Assembly (NCBI RefSeq): GCF_016808335.1
Contig: NC_053139.1
Coordinates: forward strand, 36,787,954 to 36,851,953
DNA from: Panicum virgatum
Lineage: Eukaryota; Streptophyta; Magnoliopsida; Poales; Poaceae
DNA: 64,000 nt
Direction of reading: 5' to 3'
Below are positions 23,160 through 32,954 of this stretch, piece by piece (position 1 is the first letter of the stretch; each line of letters begins with the position of its first letter). A model generated the notes under the pieces. It was given only the letters and a program-made list of their open reading frames with translations. It made no database searches and had not been told where the DNA came from. A program made the translations under genes and the position numbers.

Positions 23160-23946
23160 CGAGTACCGTAGTAGTCGAATGTTCTCTGAGTAGTCGACCA
23201 ATTGTCTCGTGGATGTAGAGATCCTTTTGCGAGATAGGGAGCACGCCCCATCAGTAGGTCGAGTACCGGAGTAGACGGATAGTTCTTTGTCTTGCAGACA
23301 AGAAAAATGAGTCTTCTTTGGATGTAGGGATCTTGTCCCGTCCGAAGATCGAGTATGATAGTAGTCGATCGATTGTCGCCTCATGGATGAATAAATTCAT
23401 CTTGGGAGATAGGGAGCGTGTCCCATCCGAAGATCGAGTACCACAGTAGTCGAATAAGTTGTCGTCTTATGGACGAGAAGAATAGGGTGCTGGTCCCATC
23501 CGGAAATCGAGTACCGCAGTAGTCGAATAACTTGTCGTCTCATGGACGAGGAGAATAGGGAGCTGGTCCCATCCGGAAATCGAGTACCACAGTAGTCGAA
23601 TAAGTTGTCGTCTCATGGATGAGGAGAATAGGGAGCTAGTCCCATCCGGAATGCGAGTACCCCAGTAGTCGAATAAGTTGTCGTCTCATGGACGAGGAGA
23701 ATAGGGAGCTGGTCCCATCCGGAAATCGAATACCGCAGTAGTCGAATAAGTTGTCGTCTCATGGACGAGGAGAATAGGGAGCTGGTCCCATTCGGAATTC
23801 GAGTACAGCAGTAGTCGAATAAGTTGTCGTCTCATGGATGATGAGAATAGGGAGCTGGTCCCATCCGAAAATCGAGTACCGCAGTAGTCGATTAGGTCCT
23901 CTTATGGACGAGACAATAGAGAACTTGTCTCTAGGGCCGAAGGCCC
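23160..23946. repeat. 73-bp tandem repeat array with longer degenerate first units
   Basis: Units start with CGAGTACC.CAGTAGTCGA at 23160, 23260, 23350, 23435, 23508, 23581, 23654, 23727, 23800 and 23873. The first spacings are 100, 90 and 85 bp and the following six are exactly 73 bp. Each unit contains GTTGTCGTCTCATGGACGAG and AGGGAGCTGGTCCCATCC variants. The regular 73-bp part looks homogenised while the proximal units have drifted. Confidence 0.92.
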
Positions 23947-25160
23947 CGACTACTCGATTCGACGTGCCTTTGATTTCGAGTGAACAAAGAAAGGTTGGTA
24001 TTCGAGGTAGTCGAAGGAGTTACCACCCCTTGGAGGGGGAGCCCATGTCTCATAGGTTTTACTCAGGAAGTTAGAGAACTTGTCTCTAGGGCCGCAAGGC
24101 ACATGTGCCTTAGCCCCAGTTACTCGATTCGCTGTGCCTGTGACTCTGAGTAAACAAAGAAAGGTTGGTATTCGAGGTAACTGATGGAGTGAAGACTCTT
24201 GAAGAAGTAACCCCTTGGGAGGGGGGAGCTCATGTCTCCGGCGACTAGATCTTCTCTTTCCTTCATCACTCGAACTCCATCTTGGTCTTTATTGGGTGTA
24301 AGGCCATTGAATGACAATTTTTTTTGCCAACTCGAACTCCATCTTAGCCTTTATTGGGTGTAAGACCGAGGGTAAGCCCAATAGATGACTTTTCTTTTGG
24401 TCTCTTCTTTCTGTTAGCACGAGTGGAGAATTGAGTCAAAGCTCGGGCGAATCCATCCTAGCCTTTATTGGGTGTAAGACCGGGGGTAAGCCCAATAGAT
24501 GAATCGATTGCCAGTGCGAGTGATTTTGTGATTGAGTCAGAGCTCGGGCGAACCCATCCTAGTCTTTATTGGGTATAAGACCGGGGGTAAGCCCAATAGA
24601 TGACTCCTTTGAGTAACTGGCATGCTGAATTTTTCGTTGGAAGGGTTTACTGCTCGTGCTGACTTTCTGTTTGTTGTATTTGTTGGCAGAAGTTGGAGGT
24701 GCTCCGAGTGCTTTGCGAAGAGTGCTGCATTGGAAGGTCGAGTGCTTTCCTTTTGGGTGCAGGAAGCATTTTGTGTTGGATCTTCTGATGAGTGGAATCA
24801 GTCGTTGACTGCTTTGGTTGAGAAGAAGGAGCTGCCTTGTCGCGATGCTGTTTTCGGGAATTGTAGCCGTAGATATCGGGTATCCGGTAGTTGGATGTCG
24901 GACTGTAGGCTTCGACTTCCTCGTGACCTTCTCTTTTGTTGATGATGACTATTCTTGCATTGTGGCCAATGTTGATAACATTGTGCAAGTCATTGTTCGA
25001 GTGGTCGAACGAATTGCTGAGTTGTTGATGATGTTCTGTCTTGAGAATCATCTTTGGGTTGTTGTCTAGGGGACGGTGACTGTGATTCCTGGTGGGGGAT
25101 TTTCACAGGTGGCTGTTGCTGTTTCAGTTGTCTCCGGTCTAGAGAGGAATTCGTCGTAGT
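23947..25160. other. Gypsy internal non-coding region with further repeats
   Basis: Two related segments at about 23935-24060 and 24090-24240 share GAACTTGTCTCTAGGGCCG and AAACAAAGAAAGGTTGGTAT. Four copies of TTTATTGGG followed by TAAG lie at about 24288, 24350, 24464 and 24566, three of them followed by GGTAAGCCCAATAGATGA. From 24620 to 25050 both strands carry open frames without recognisable domains. The minus-strand one is Gln/His-rich. Confidence 0.55.
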
Positions 25161-25796
25161 CTAAGTCTTCCGGTTTTGTCGAGTCACTTTCTCTGTTTGT
25201 AGCGTCCGAAAGAAAGGCCATGAAAATTTCGCGATTGTGGCTGCGAATTTTTGAATTGACGTTGTTTTACTTGAGTGAAAAACCTTGCTGAAACAGTAGA
25301 TCTCGTCGTCTGAGAATTGCTGCCTCTGTCCTCGATTTGCGGACTGCCGATCTCCTTTTGTATTTCTTTTGATGTCCGAAGCCGGGTAGACTTCCCTATC
25401 TTGCTTGACTCGGGGAGGGGATCCGAGAGTGTGTCGTAGAAGGTTTTCGTCGTGTGGGATGTGGTCCGCTGGGGGCCATCCGCCTTCGACTTGAACTGAG
25501 AGTTCGTTTATGAATTTGTTGTATTTATCCAAATTGTTCCGTTTTTCCGAGGAGAATATCTGCGGCGTGTGGTGATCCTCTTGTGGTGCAGGGGAATTCG
25601 GAGTTTGGACAATGTTGCACCAGCGACTCATGTAGTCTTTGATTGAAATAGAGTCTTCTGCGGGGTGATTTTGAGCTAAGTGTTGATCCAGTGACCTGTG
25701 CAAGTCATCCCACAGCTTCTTTGCTTTTGGCTGCTTCCAGAGAGCTTCAAGCTTGTCGGGATTGCTTAATCCTTCTATAAAACAAGTCGATGTCAT
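25161..25796 (-). CDS. Unrecognised ORF of a non-autonomous gypsy element
   Basis: A 211-codon open frame follows directly behind the stop of the gag-like frame on the minus strand. It contains LEALWKQPKAKKLWDDLHRS and a segment around ISIKDYMSRWCNIVQT. I do not recognise a domain. It has no zinc knuckle and no protease or RT motif. Its position after the LTR, primer-binding site and upstream frame suggests a gag-derived reading frame of a non-autonomous element. An alternative is that both frames are one polyprotein interrupted at 25801. Confidence 0.4.
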   Translation of the reverse strand: MTSTCFIEGLSNPDKLEALWKQPKAKKLWDDLHRSLDQHLAQNHPAEDSISIKDYMSRWCNIVQTPNSPAPQEDHHTPQIFSSEKRNNLDKYNKFINELSVQVEGGWPPADHIPHDENLLRHTLGSPPRVKQDREVYPASDIKRNTKGDRQSANRGQRQQFSDDEIYCFSKVFHSSKTTSIQKFAATIAKFSWPFFRTLQTEKVTRQNRKT

Positions 25797-25800
25797 GTGA

Positions 25801-26457
25801 CTAATCAGCTAATTCGTCTTCGGGAATTGGTTCATCCAATTCTTCGAGATATTTGATGAAAGCTTGATCTTGTTCTAGTTCTTCGGAGTTGAGAGTCCAT
25901 TGAGTGGAGGATTCTTCAAGAGTAGTGTTGATGCTGAGTATGTCTTCGGCTTTCTGGAGGCAGTGCTCGATCTTTTCATCGATATCATCGATGTTTGAAA
26001 AAGTGTCTTTTGACGGCTTCTTTTTGCGGGTAGTTTTCTTGAAGCTAGTCCTTGACTTTTTCTTCCGAAGACTTGGTTTGGTGACGTGGACGGAATTGGA
26101 GAGTGTGGTTTTTCTGTTGATGGAGGTTTCCTGCTTGGAGTCTTCCAGCAGTTTTTTTAAATCCTCCTCCAATTTGGAAAGTATTTTGGCTTTGATTGGG
26201 TCGAATTCGGGCTTCGTTGTTGAGGTCCGAAACTCCGATTTTTTCGAGTTGATCAATGAATTCATCGAATTCGCGTTGTTTTGCGGCTTTTGAAGCTTCT
26301 GGGGGAGCTCGGTTGATTGAGCAGCTTTCGAAGCCGCCTGATCTGTCGGCGATGAAGATCCAAGAGCCGATGTGAATGGAAGTGCCTTTTTCGAGCACAT
26401 GGTTGTCGTCGAGAGAATCCATCGAATTTTTCTGACGATCGTTGGCGAGAGGCCCCA
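25801..26457 (-). pseudogene. Gag-like frame next to the LTR, frameshifted
   Basis: An ATG at 26457 lies only 15 bp inside the LTR and overlaps the primer-binding site. That frame runs to about 26230 (MGPLANDRQKNSMDSLDDNH at the start). A second frame then seems to continue with PEFDPIKAKILSKLEEDLKK and a Lys/Arg-rich tract (LRKKKSRTSFKKTTRKKKP), ending in an acidic tail at 25801. The lysine-rich middle could bind nucleic acid, but no CCHC knuckle is present. The exact frameshift site is unclear. I infer a gag-like protein from position only. Confidence 0.45.
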
Positions 26458-26471
26458 TGGTGGGCGCCAGC
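26453..26471 (-). other. Retrotransposon primer-binding site
   Basis: Immediately inside the LTR the minus strand reads GCTGGCGCCCACCATGGGG. A TGGCGCC... site after the 5' LTR is characteristic of Tat/RIRE2-type gypsy elements. It fixes the LTR at 26472-26891 as a 5' LTR with the element running leftwards. Confidence 0.7.
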
Positions 26472-26891
26472 TGTCGGTGTTTTACTGTCGGGGTTCTTCG
26501 AGGGGTATCCCGAGGAGAGTGGTTATGAGTAGGGACTCGCCGAGATCAGAATGCGATGGTGCAAGGAACACAAGGATTTAGACAGGTTCGGGCCGTCGGA
26601 GCGTAATACCCTACGTCCTGTGTTGTGGTTTGTATTCCCTCTGGTATTGTACGATGTTTTGGAGGGGTCCCTGCTCGTCCTTATATAATCTGAGGGAGCA
26701 GGGTTACACGGAAAGTCCTAGCCGAGTGCGTTTAGGAGCCTAGTCCGAGAGGTTCGGCTAGTTCCCGTGTATGTCGACTAGTTCTACTCCTATTCGGGTA
26801 AATACAAAAAGAGGTAGGGTATATCCATGTGCTACTCCCTACTCTAGAATATTCTGTGCCTGTGGGCAGTCCCGTTGTCCCGGGTCCGACA
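26472..26891 (-). repeat. 5' LTR of a minus-strand gypsy element
   Basis: 420 bp bounded on the minus strand by TGTCGGACCCGGGACA and ACAGTAAAACACCGACA. A TATATAA box at about 26690-26698 (minus) lies in its middle. The next five plus-strand bases beyond it are CCCGT, the presumptive target duplication. No second LTR is found to the left, so the element is truncated there, perhaps at the joint near 20425. Confidence 0.78.
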
Positions 26892-27529
26892 CCCGTATCC
26901 CCAAGAAGCCGGCTTCTCCGTTAGGATCTTTCCGGTGTACGCCGGAAGCTGCTCGTTGTCGTTGCGGAGGTAGAACCATGCCTTACCCCAGTCATGATTA
27001 TTTGTCGTCATCGTGCAGGGGATGTACAGGTCTTTCCTCGACTCTCACAATTGGAGCGTCAGGTCACCGGCGCGAACGGGCCTCCTCACCCCCGGCGAGA
27101 CCGAATCGGTACGGAGCTCCCCCCGGAATAGGTGCCTCCACAGGTCCCAGTGCGCCCGTACCCCTAGGTGCCCTCACAGACGGCAACGAATGCCACCGCC
27201 TGCGACATGGCGTTGGGGGCGAAGTTGTGCAACTCCACCTCGTAATGACGGCAGAGCACGCGGAGGAATCGGCCGGCGGGGACACCGAAACCACGCTCGT
27301 GCAGCCGCACTAGGCTGACGACGTAGCCGCTTGGGGGATTCGACTCCGTCTCCGACGAGCCCGAAGAGATCCAAATCGGACGCGCCGGGTCCGTGTTTGG
27401 CGGCAAAATCCCGGCGGCAACCATCGCCTCCAGGAACAGCTTGTCGGCGACGGACCTGCCCCAGGGAACGGGATCGACCAGCTTCACCATGGCAGCGACG
27501 AAAAGGGGAGAGGGCTCGAACGGAAGCAA
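26892..27529 (-). pseudogene. N-terminal PF04195-type transposon gene fragment
   Basis: The minus-strand frame has MVKLVDPVPWGRSVADKLF followed by the family core ERGFGVPAGRFLRVLCRHYE and NAMSQAVAFVAVCEGT. After a stop near 27164 the continuation is still recognisable in other frames (DLYIPCTMTTNNHDWGKAW, then EKPASWGYG). The fragment stops exactly where the LTR at 26891 begins, so the LTR element inserted into this gene. It is a different copy from the C-terminal piece at 20424-23016, which lies on the other strand. It is broken by stops and frameshifts. Confidence 0.75.
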
Positions 27530-29500
27530 GGTGCGCTCACTGTTTCTTCTTCGTCTCGCCTATCGGCTCTGGAGTTTTGGTGCAGGGCGGCAGCAGTTGG
27601 CAAAGGCAAAGGCAGGGTGAGCCGAGCGGGCTCCCCCACGCCTCCTCTTTTGACCGCAGTAGATGGGCCGATTCGCCGCGGCCGTTCCAAATCTACAGCA
27701 TTAAATGCGGTAGATACTGCTGTCTCTGCCAGCTGGGCCCCACGATCGTGGGAACTCGCGCGCACGCGCAGTAAATGCAGCGGGACGGTTACCGAAGCGG
27801 CGCAGGCGCACTGTAGCAGACGTCCCGTCACTCGGCAGCCGCCCGCGCCGTTCCGTCTGCCCGAGGACGCCGCGTCAAAAGGCGCACCTGCTCCGCACAC
27901 GTCAGGCCGCGACTATTCCACAACTCCGCGACCCGCGCCGAAAACCGTAACGGAATATTCCCCCACGGGGGTTCCTTACTAATGAAGGAACTACCATTCC
28001 GAGCCCTACTGATCAGGGGTTCGAAGGCTGGCCCGCTGAGGGTTCGACAACCGCCCCAGATCAATAGAGTCAGGGGCAACAAGGACGTGCTCACACGAAG
28101 CCTAGCCTCGAACACGAGTTCGAGGTGTCCTATGTTGTGTTCAAGGCCAGACAGAGGCGGCTAGCACTAGGATCCCATCGAGGGTGAGCATCGAGCCCTC
28201 GGACCCAATCGAACGGGTCCGAGCCCTGCCTAGCGACCTTTGCGAGCGCTTTACGGAACGTGTCTTCGGACCGCGAGCCGACCCTTATCGAACGGGGCAT
28301 GGACGTTCGCTTGAACTACCCGCTAACAGCTCGCTGAAGCATCCATGGCTCACCGCCCGGGCAAGGGTAGCATGGCTTGCTTCGCCCCTCCCCATTGCGG
28401 AAAGGCAAACCGAGCATCATGACAGTAAGACGAGCATTCCCCTGATCGCCCTTACATGGGCTGGGGCTCGGGGGCTCCTCGCAAAATCACGGCAAAGGCC
28501 GTATCCTCGAATAAATCGGCTACTGCCCGGTGGTGAAGTCCCACATGTCAAACGTGTCCCCGTGCATGCTCGATGAGCTATTTGAATTGGTCCAACAAGG
28601 GCAAGGATCGCCTTACCAGCTGAAATAATGCCGAGGCCAGCTGAAATGAATGCTGAGAAGCTACATCACCCGGTCGACCACACAAACATGATGCTCATAG
28701 CCCTTGGACGAGTGTTTCCACTCCTCTAGGGCCTCGGGGGCTACACCCGCGGGTGCGCTGACGCGCCCTCACGGAGAAAACTTCACAAATTCGAGGAACT
28801 AAACCCTTAATCAGCAAGCAAGAAGAAAAACCACGCCGAAGAAATAAAAGGCTTTATTGTTTTTTGCAAATAAAGATTATAAAGGGTTCTCGGCTCGAAG
28901 CCGTTAAAAGGTACAAACGCATTGCCACCTAAGTGGCAATTTTCTCTGTCTTAGGGAGGAGCGACCGCCAACAAAGGACACCAAGTCCTTGGCGGACATG
29001 GCGGCCAGGCTACTCGAAAAGCATGAGAAGCAATCTCCAGACCATACAGGTCCGAAGGGATGCCCTTCTCACAAGCTTTCTTATAGCTTCTCCTCCACCG
29101 AAGACCTTGCGGGGGGTCAATCTGGCGGACAGCACCCTCGACGCCACCTCTCCGAGAGCAACCTTGTCGCTGATAGGGACGGTGTGAAGAGCAGCGACAA
29201 AGCCCGCGCCGATGTCATGCCCGGGACGCTTCGCCACCCTGCACCGCTGCTTCTTGCCCCTCCCGTCAGCGCTAGGTGCTGGAGCACGGGGCCAGGGCCA
29301 GGAGCTTGCGCCCCCCCCCCTCCAACCTCCGCCATTCTTGATCCGGATGGAAGGCAAAACGAGAAGGGAGGAAGAATGGAGAGAGAAGGGGTCCCACATG
29401 TTATGAAAAGGGAAAAAGTTAGACACTGTTATATGGGTCCCACATGTCATAATAAAGCGAGAGCTAAAATATAGGAGCTATTGCTGGAGTTGAACACAGA
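27530..29500. other. Gypsy-derived non-coding sequence
   Basis: 27630-27900 is GC-rich with TTAAATGC and CACGATCGTG words of the kind found beside PF04195-type genes. 28020-28740 has TCGGACCCAATCGAACGGGTCCGAG-like phrases and GCCTCGGGGGCTACA, typical of sequence next to Tat-type LTRs. Around 28940-29190 the minus strand has short coding-like pieces (ARLTPRKVFGGGEAIRKL) without a complete frame. No intact gene was found. Confidence 0.5.
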
Positions 29501-29780
29501 AATAAAATCTCAAAAAGTTAAGGTCAGTCCCTACTTAAAAAAGTAGAGACCTTAAATAGGGGCTATTGCTGGAGACAGACTTGCAGGAACAGAACAAGGA
29601 GACGAGCCGACCGGTATGAGGTTTCTTTCTCTTATCCGTGGTCCGGGTCTATCCGATCGAGGCGGAGTCGAAGTCCCTCTAAACAGTCTTATTTCTTTCC
29701 CTTCTCCACTGTTCATCCTATCCAAACGGAATTGGACACGGAATCTCATAGATGGTTCCGTACCTCCGCCGCTCCCACTC

Positions 29781-29787
29781 TATAAAA
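29781..29787 (+). promoter_or_regulatory. Probable TATA box of the PIR2/DUF3615 gene
   Basis: TATAAAA lies 50 bp before the ATG at 29837 in the sequence CCACTCTATAAAATCAG. The spacing allows a start site about 30 bp downstream and a short leader. Confidence 0.5.
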
Positions 29788-29836
29788 TCAGCACCACAAT
29801 CTATGAGATTCCAGCAGTGTGCTTGCTCTCGCTCCA

Positions 29837-31991
29837 ATGGGTTGCAACAACCAACTTCCAGTTTGTTGCTGTGGTGACAGCAGCATTGATCAAGAGGACC
29901 CCCGTCTGGCCCTGCTCGACACTCTATGCGGGTTCTACCTACGTGGAGGCGCTCGACCGCCTTCCCATCCACGACTACCCGAATCTGGTGCACTGCCTCT
30001 CCGTCGCCGGCCACTGCTACGGCCTCCTGGAGCCGGTCTGCAACATCATCCTCCACGCCATCGCGCACGGCGGCCCAAGCGACCTGCAGGGACCGTACAA
30101 GAGGGAGGACATCACCGCCGAATTCCTCAGCAAGATACGCAGCAGCTGGTACTGGCTGCGGACGGCAGAGAGATCTCTGGACGGCCTCACTGCGTTCTTG
30201 ATGAGCTGGTATCGCTACCTCACATTGGACCAGGCTGTGGGGTACCTCTATTTGGCCAAGGCTGACCTCTACCTCGCCATGGATCTTGTCGAGCGGGAAT
30301 ACCACACGCAGTGCGTGGTTGAGGAGGCGCTGCCGCCGCCCGCCTTTGACGATGACGCCTGGTTTCTCACGATCAGGGACTCGCTCATGTACGCTCCGAG
30401 CACCCCAACCCTGACGGCCTGGTCGCGCTCGCGACGGAGACGTTTGGTGCTGACCATGTGGACAAGATTGCGGCATGGCTGCTGCATACCGATCAGGTCT
30501 GCCGCAAGATCACTGTCGACGACATCTACAACTCTCTGATGCATGGGAGAGCACTGGACGGCCAGGCCAGTATCTCTACAGCCTGCGGTTGAGCTACCCT
30601 GACACTGATGGTTGTCAGAATCTAAACACATGCATCCACCGCTGCTCATCCCTACTGTGTTGGGACTCGGCAGAGCACAATGTCTCTCCTGCGATTACAT
30701 AAAGAGAATTGAGGCACTGCTCGTCGATTACAGCCATGCGCTGCACCTCAGCGCAATATCCCGGCTGTCGCCGGCTTCAGTGACGGCGCTGCACCATGGG
30801 CTAGTGGTCGCAGGTTACTCGTACGGTCCACTGGAGGACCCGTCTTCAACATCCTCCTCAATGCGATATGGTATCAGCTCAACTTTCCAGCAGGTGAAAA
30901 TGGAAACTGTGTATCATTGCCACCCGTGGACACGATCTGCACTGACCGGATGCTTCGTAAGAGCAAGTATTATGGTGCCAACGAGGCGGGCGAAATAAGC
31001 ATCCACGTCAGAAAAATCTATGCTGGCAGAGAGAGAAGTGGAGAGAGAAAGAGGAACAGGCGCTCCGCTACTCGCCGGCCCCTTGCTGGCCGAATCACGC
31101 GGCTCGAGACGAAAACGTCTGGGTACATGCGCAGAACCAGATGTGTCCTATCATCCTCCGATCCCGTGTGCTGATTTATCCATGTGCCAGGTATATATGT
31201 GTGCTGACCACAGAGATGTTGAACACAATAGATCGTAAGCATATACAAGCATTAATTATTCCTATTTTAAATACAGTTCACCTCTTCCAGCCAAATCATA
31301 ATATGAGCCGGCTAAATTGCAAGCGTTGTATGACATGGCAGTTCTTTTAGCTGGCAACCGGTGTTATTATAAGTCTTGCTCTAATGGGTTCAACGCCCTC
31401 ACTGGCCAAGTCGTCTTCCTCTGCACCAAATACGGCATGTCCGGGCACGATGCCTTGGAGTATCTCTACTTTACTAACTGTAACCTCCGTGCCGCGGTAG
31501 AGCTGGCTGAAGGGGCTGGGCACCATGCCGTAAGCTCCAGTGACTTGTCTGCTACTGAGGCCGCAGTCAAGGCTATGAAGCACCCCAGGCAGGCTGCCAT
31601 GATGGCACTCATGGATTCTTTGACGCCTGCATTAGAAGCCAAGCTGTGTGATCTCCTGCCTGCGAGAGGCCATGAGCTATCCAGTAAGGCCATAGATAGC
31701 ATCTCCATGTTACTGTATTCTCATGTCACCCTTCCCGTCTTCAAGTCACCACCGCCTGCGATGATGATGCACAAAAGGGCCCTGGACAAAATAGCCGAGG
31801 AGAAAAGGGTTTTCGAAAGGAAACAAAGGTTCCTAATGGACATGGTCCGATCCTTGCTGGTAATTTTCATCTCCTAAATATATGTATGTTTAGCGCATTT
31901 GATTTTATGTTGCTGGTGGCATTCAATATTATGTATACACCAATAATTGGTCATTCTTGGATCTCACGCAGGACGAAAACTACAAGGTTGA
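29837..31991 (+). pseudogene. PIR2-like helical/DUF3615 gene, 5' part
   Basis: Starts at 29837 (MGCNNQLPVCC) and encodes two PIR2-like helical repeats. The first includes YVEALDRLPIHDYPNLVHCL and the second IKRIEALLVDYSHALHLSAI. A well-preserved segment follows at 31317-31859 (TKYGMSGHDALEYLYFTNCN, ending in KRVFERKQRFLMDMVRSLL). A small exon 31972-31991 (DENYKV) is cut by the copia LTR. The frame is broken by a CTAC duplication at 29935-29942, by single-base shifts near 30395 and 30835, and by non-homologous sequence at about 30990-31290. Proteins of this grass-specific family end in a DUF3615 domain, present here beyond the insertion. Function is unknown. The gene is inactivated. Confidence 0.8.
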
Positions 31992-32230
31992 TGTTACGAA
32001 GGAAAATAGGCTTAGTGATCAATTTCCATATTTATTAATTAAATTAATGATATCATTGTGATGTCATTAGGCAGTTACAAACATCACGAAGGGGCCATTC
32101 ACGAAGGGGCCTGTCCCTTTATGAATAGACACCCTTTCTCCTCTTGTACATATAAATATTGTGGTCTAAACCATCAATTAATACAATCAATCATTCATTA
32201 CATTCTCTCTTTCACTTTCACTTCACAACA
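31992..32230 (+). repeat. 5' LTR of the nested copia element
   Basis: 239 bp, TGTTACGAAGG...CACAACA. TATAAAT at 32151-32157 is the likely core promoter. The 3' end has two TTTCAC units before CTTCACAACA. Confidence 0.93.
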
Positions 32231-32414
32231 CGTTATCAGACACGCACGCTCTCATTCACTGAGTGCACAAAAGGCAAAGCACTCGGCGGCGATCCCTGGA
32301 AGGACGAACTCGCCAACTTCTTTCCTGGAACAAGAAGGCAACTGCAGGGAGACCTCGCCGGAGACTTCGCCGGAATCCTTGCACATCACCGGAGTTCCTG
32401 CAAGGTAAACAAAC

Positions 32415-32951
32415 ATGACGACTCCCAACGTACCTTCCATGAACGCCATGGTCGATTCCATCACGGATGCAGTGGAGAACGCCATCATTCGCGGCAACCA
32501 GTCCGGCGGCACTCGTCGCTTCATGGTGCAGGGCGCCGTTCGTCGTGCCTTGCGTGACATTCACCACCAGAGGATCCCACTGCGATGCTCGAACGGCCAT
32601 CACGAGCACCGTTCACCGGCACCAAGCCCTGTCCTCTACATCAGGGACACTGGAATGACACCATTACCTCCGGTGGCGCCAATGCCACTAGCGCCGCCAA
32701 GGAACGACAGCGGCGGCACCATGGCTGGACATCGTGGGGCACCTCCGTTCCCGACCAGCGACGTCGATGCCGAGAAGTGGCCACCGGGCTTCGCCTACGA
32801 CATCAATGTCGCACTTCCACCCCCACCACCGCAGCACCTCCTGCGCTCCTACGCCGACATCGCCTCAAATCGCCGCAGCGCACTCCCATCCGGGAGTACC
32901 CTTGGGGCAGGATTCATCTCCTCCGAGGAGGGGGTGTTTCCCCGCCTCTGA
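32415..32951 (+). CDS. Leader ORF between LTR and gag, function unknown
   Basis: A 178-codon frame with an ATG 184 bp past the LTR. Residues 1-60 look globular (NAMVDSITDAVENAIIRG). The middle is proline-rich (MTPLPPVAPMPLAPP) and a Ser/Gly-rich tail follows. It ends about 1.3 kb before gag. Plant copia elements do not usually encode a protein here. It could be a captured host exon, an extra ORF, or chance in GC-rich sequence. I recognise no domain. Confidence 0.35.
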   Translation: MTTPNVPSMNAMVDSITDAVENAIIRGNQSGGTRRFMVQGAVRRALRDIHHQRIPLRCSNGHHEHRSPAPSPVLYIRDTGMTPLPPVAPMPLAPPRNDSGGTMAGHRGAPPFPTSDVDAEKWPPGFAYDINVALPPPPPQHLLRSYADIASNRRSALPSGSTLGAGFISSEEGVFPRL

Positions 32952-32954
32952 GCG

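Noticed and set aside
23160..23946. CRISPR-like regular spacing of repeats
   Set aside because: Units are 73 bp and similar along their full length, with no unique spacers. This is a tandem repeat in plant DNA.
29616..30539. Single 307-codon frame as a protein gene of its own
   Set aside because: Its first 100 codons are out-of-frame sequence before the PIR2-like region. The family frame switches at the CTAC duplication and again near 30395, so it is part of the broken gene.
30955..31290. Possible additional MITE within the PIR2-like gene (GAGCAAGTATTATGG start)
   Set aside because: The left side resembles a common grass MITE, but no matching right terminus or target duplication was found, so it was not called as an element.
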